5,890 bases of DNA from the NCBI GenBank assembly GCA_945827565.1, contig CALZNR010000100.1:1-5890 (forward strand), in the 5' to 3' direction. Position 1 is the first letter of the stretch. Each line of letters opens with the position of its first letter. The position numbers and the translations under genes are program-made. Source of the stretch: an uncultured Prevotella sp. Its GTDB lineage: Bacteria; Bacteroidota; Bacteroidia; Bacteroidales; Bacteroidaceae. Positions 5,889-5,890 of the stretch are shown here, in pieces. The notes under the pieces were generated by a model, which ran no database searches, had not been told where the DNA came from, and saw nothing but the letters and a program-made list of their open reading frames with translations.

Positions 5889-5890
5889 GG

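Noticed and set aside
5886..5890. Run of five G at the right edge as a possible poly-G sequencing artefact
   Set aside because: The dusB frame reads sensibly (PDVIDLNFGCP) up to the edge, and five bases are too few to call an artefact.

Overview
The window looks like a short contig from a Bacteroidales member (Bacteroides/Prevotella-like, roughly half GC). Three things point there. The intergenic regions carry the Bacteroidota promoter pattern TTTG-N19-21-TAnnTTTG instead of a sigma70 -35/-10. Two lipoproteins have Cys-Ser-Asp-(Asp/Glu)-type N-termini, as in surface-exported lipoproteins of this phylum. The HU-like protein is of the long Bacteroidota type. The species cannot be named from the sequence.

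Positions 1-45 are not genomic. They are Illumina Nextera library sequence: the last 4 bases of P5, the 8-base i5 index ACTGCATA, and the 33-base Read 1 transposase adapter ending in the Tn5 mosaic end. Real DNA starts at 46, so the first gene is cut by an assembly artefact and its apparent last six residues (LSLIHI) are adapter translation.

Positions 46-4018, minus strand, hold a tight three-gene operon. In transcription order it encodes a signal-peptide-bearing outer-membrane beta-barrel (porin-like) protein, an imelysin-family lipoprotein with the GxHxxE motif, and a di-heme oxidoreductase (DUF1111/DHOR) lipoprotein with a CxxCH heme site. Gaps are 25 and 42 bases. By analogy with imelysin/DHOR clusters elsewhere, this is probably a cell-envelope iron or heme handling module, with the barrel admitting substrate and the two lipoproteins binding and oxidising or reducing it. 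That role is inference. A notable detail is an acidic segment in the barrel where Glu occupies almost every second residue.

Positions 4019-4646 form a 628-base region without a convincing gene but rich in signals. It has a proximal and a distal minus-strand promoter for the operon, a plus-strand promoter overlapping the distal one, and a strong terminator about 80 bases downstream of it, together a candidate small RNA unit. Further right are a 14-base direct repeat with a nearby hairpin, and the HU promoter with a palindrome at the expected transcription start.

Positions 4647-5096, plus strand, encode an HU-like DNA-binding protein, closed by a strong terminator at 5099-5138. Converging on it from the right is the 3' part of a tRNA-dihydrouridine synthase gene (DusB type, minus strand), whose start lies beyond the window. 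I found no CRISPR array, tRNA, rRNA or insertion sequence. I see no convincing new system; the best leads are the acidic barrel strands in the operon and the orphan promoter-terminator unit.
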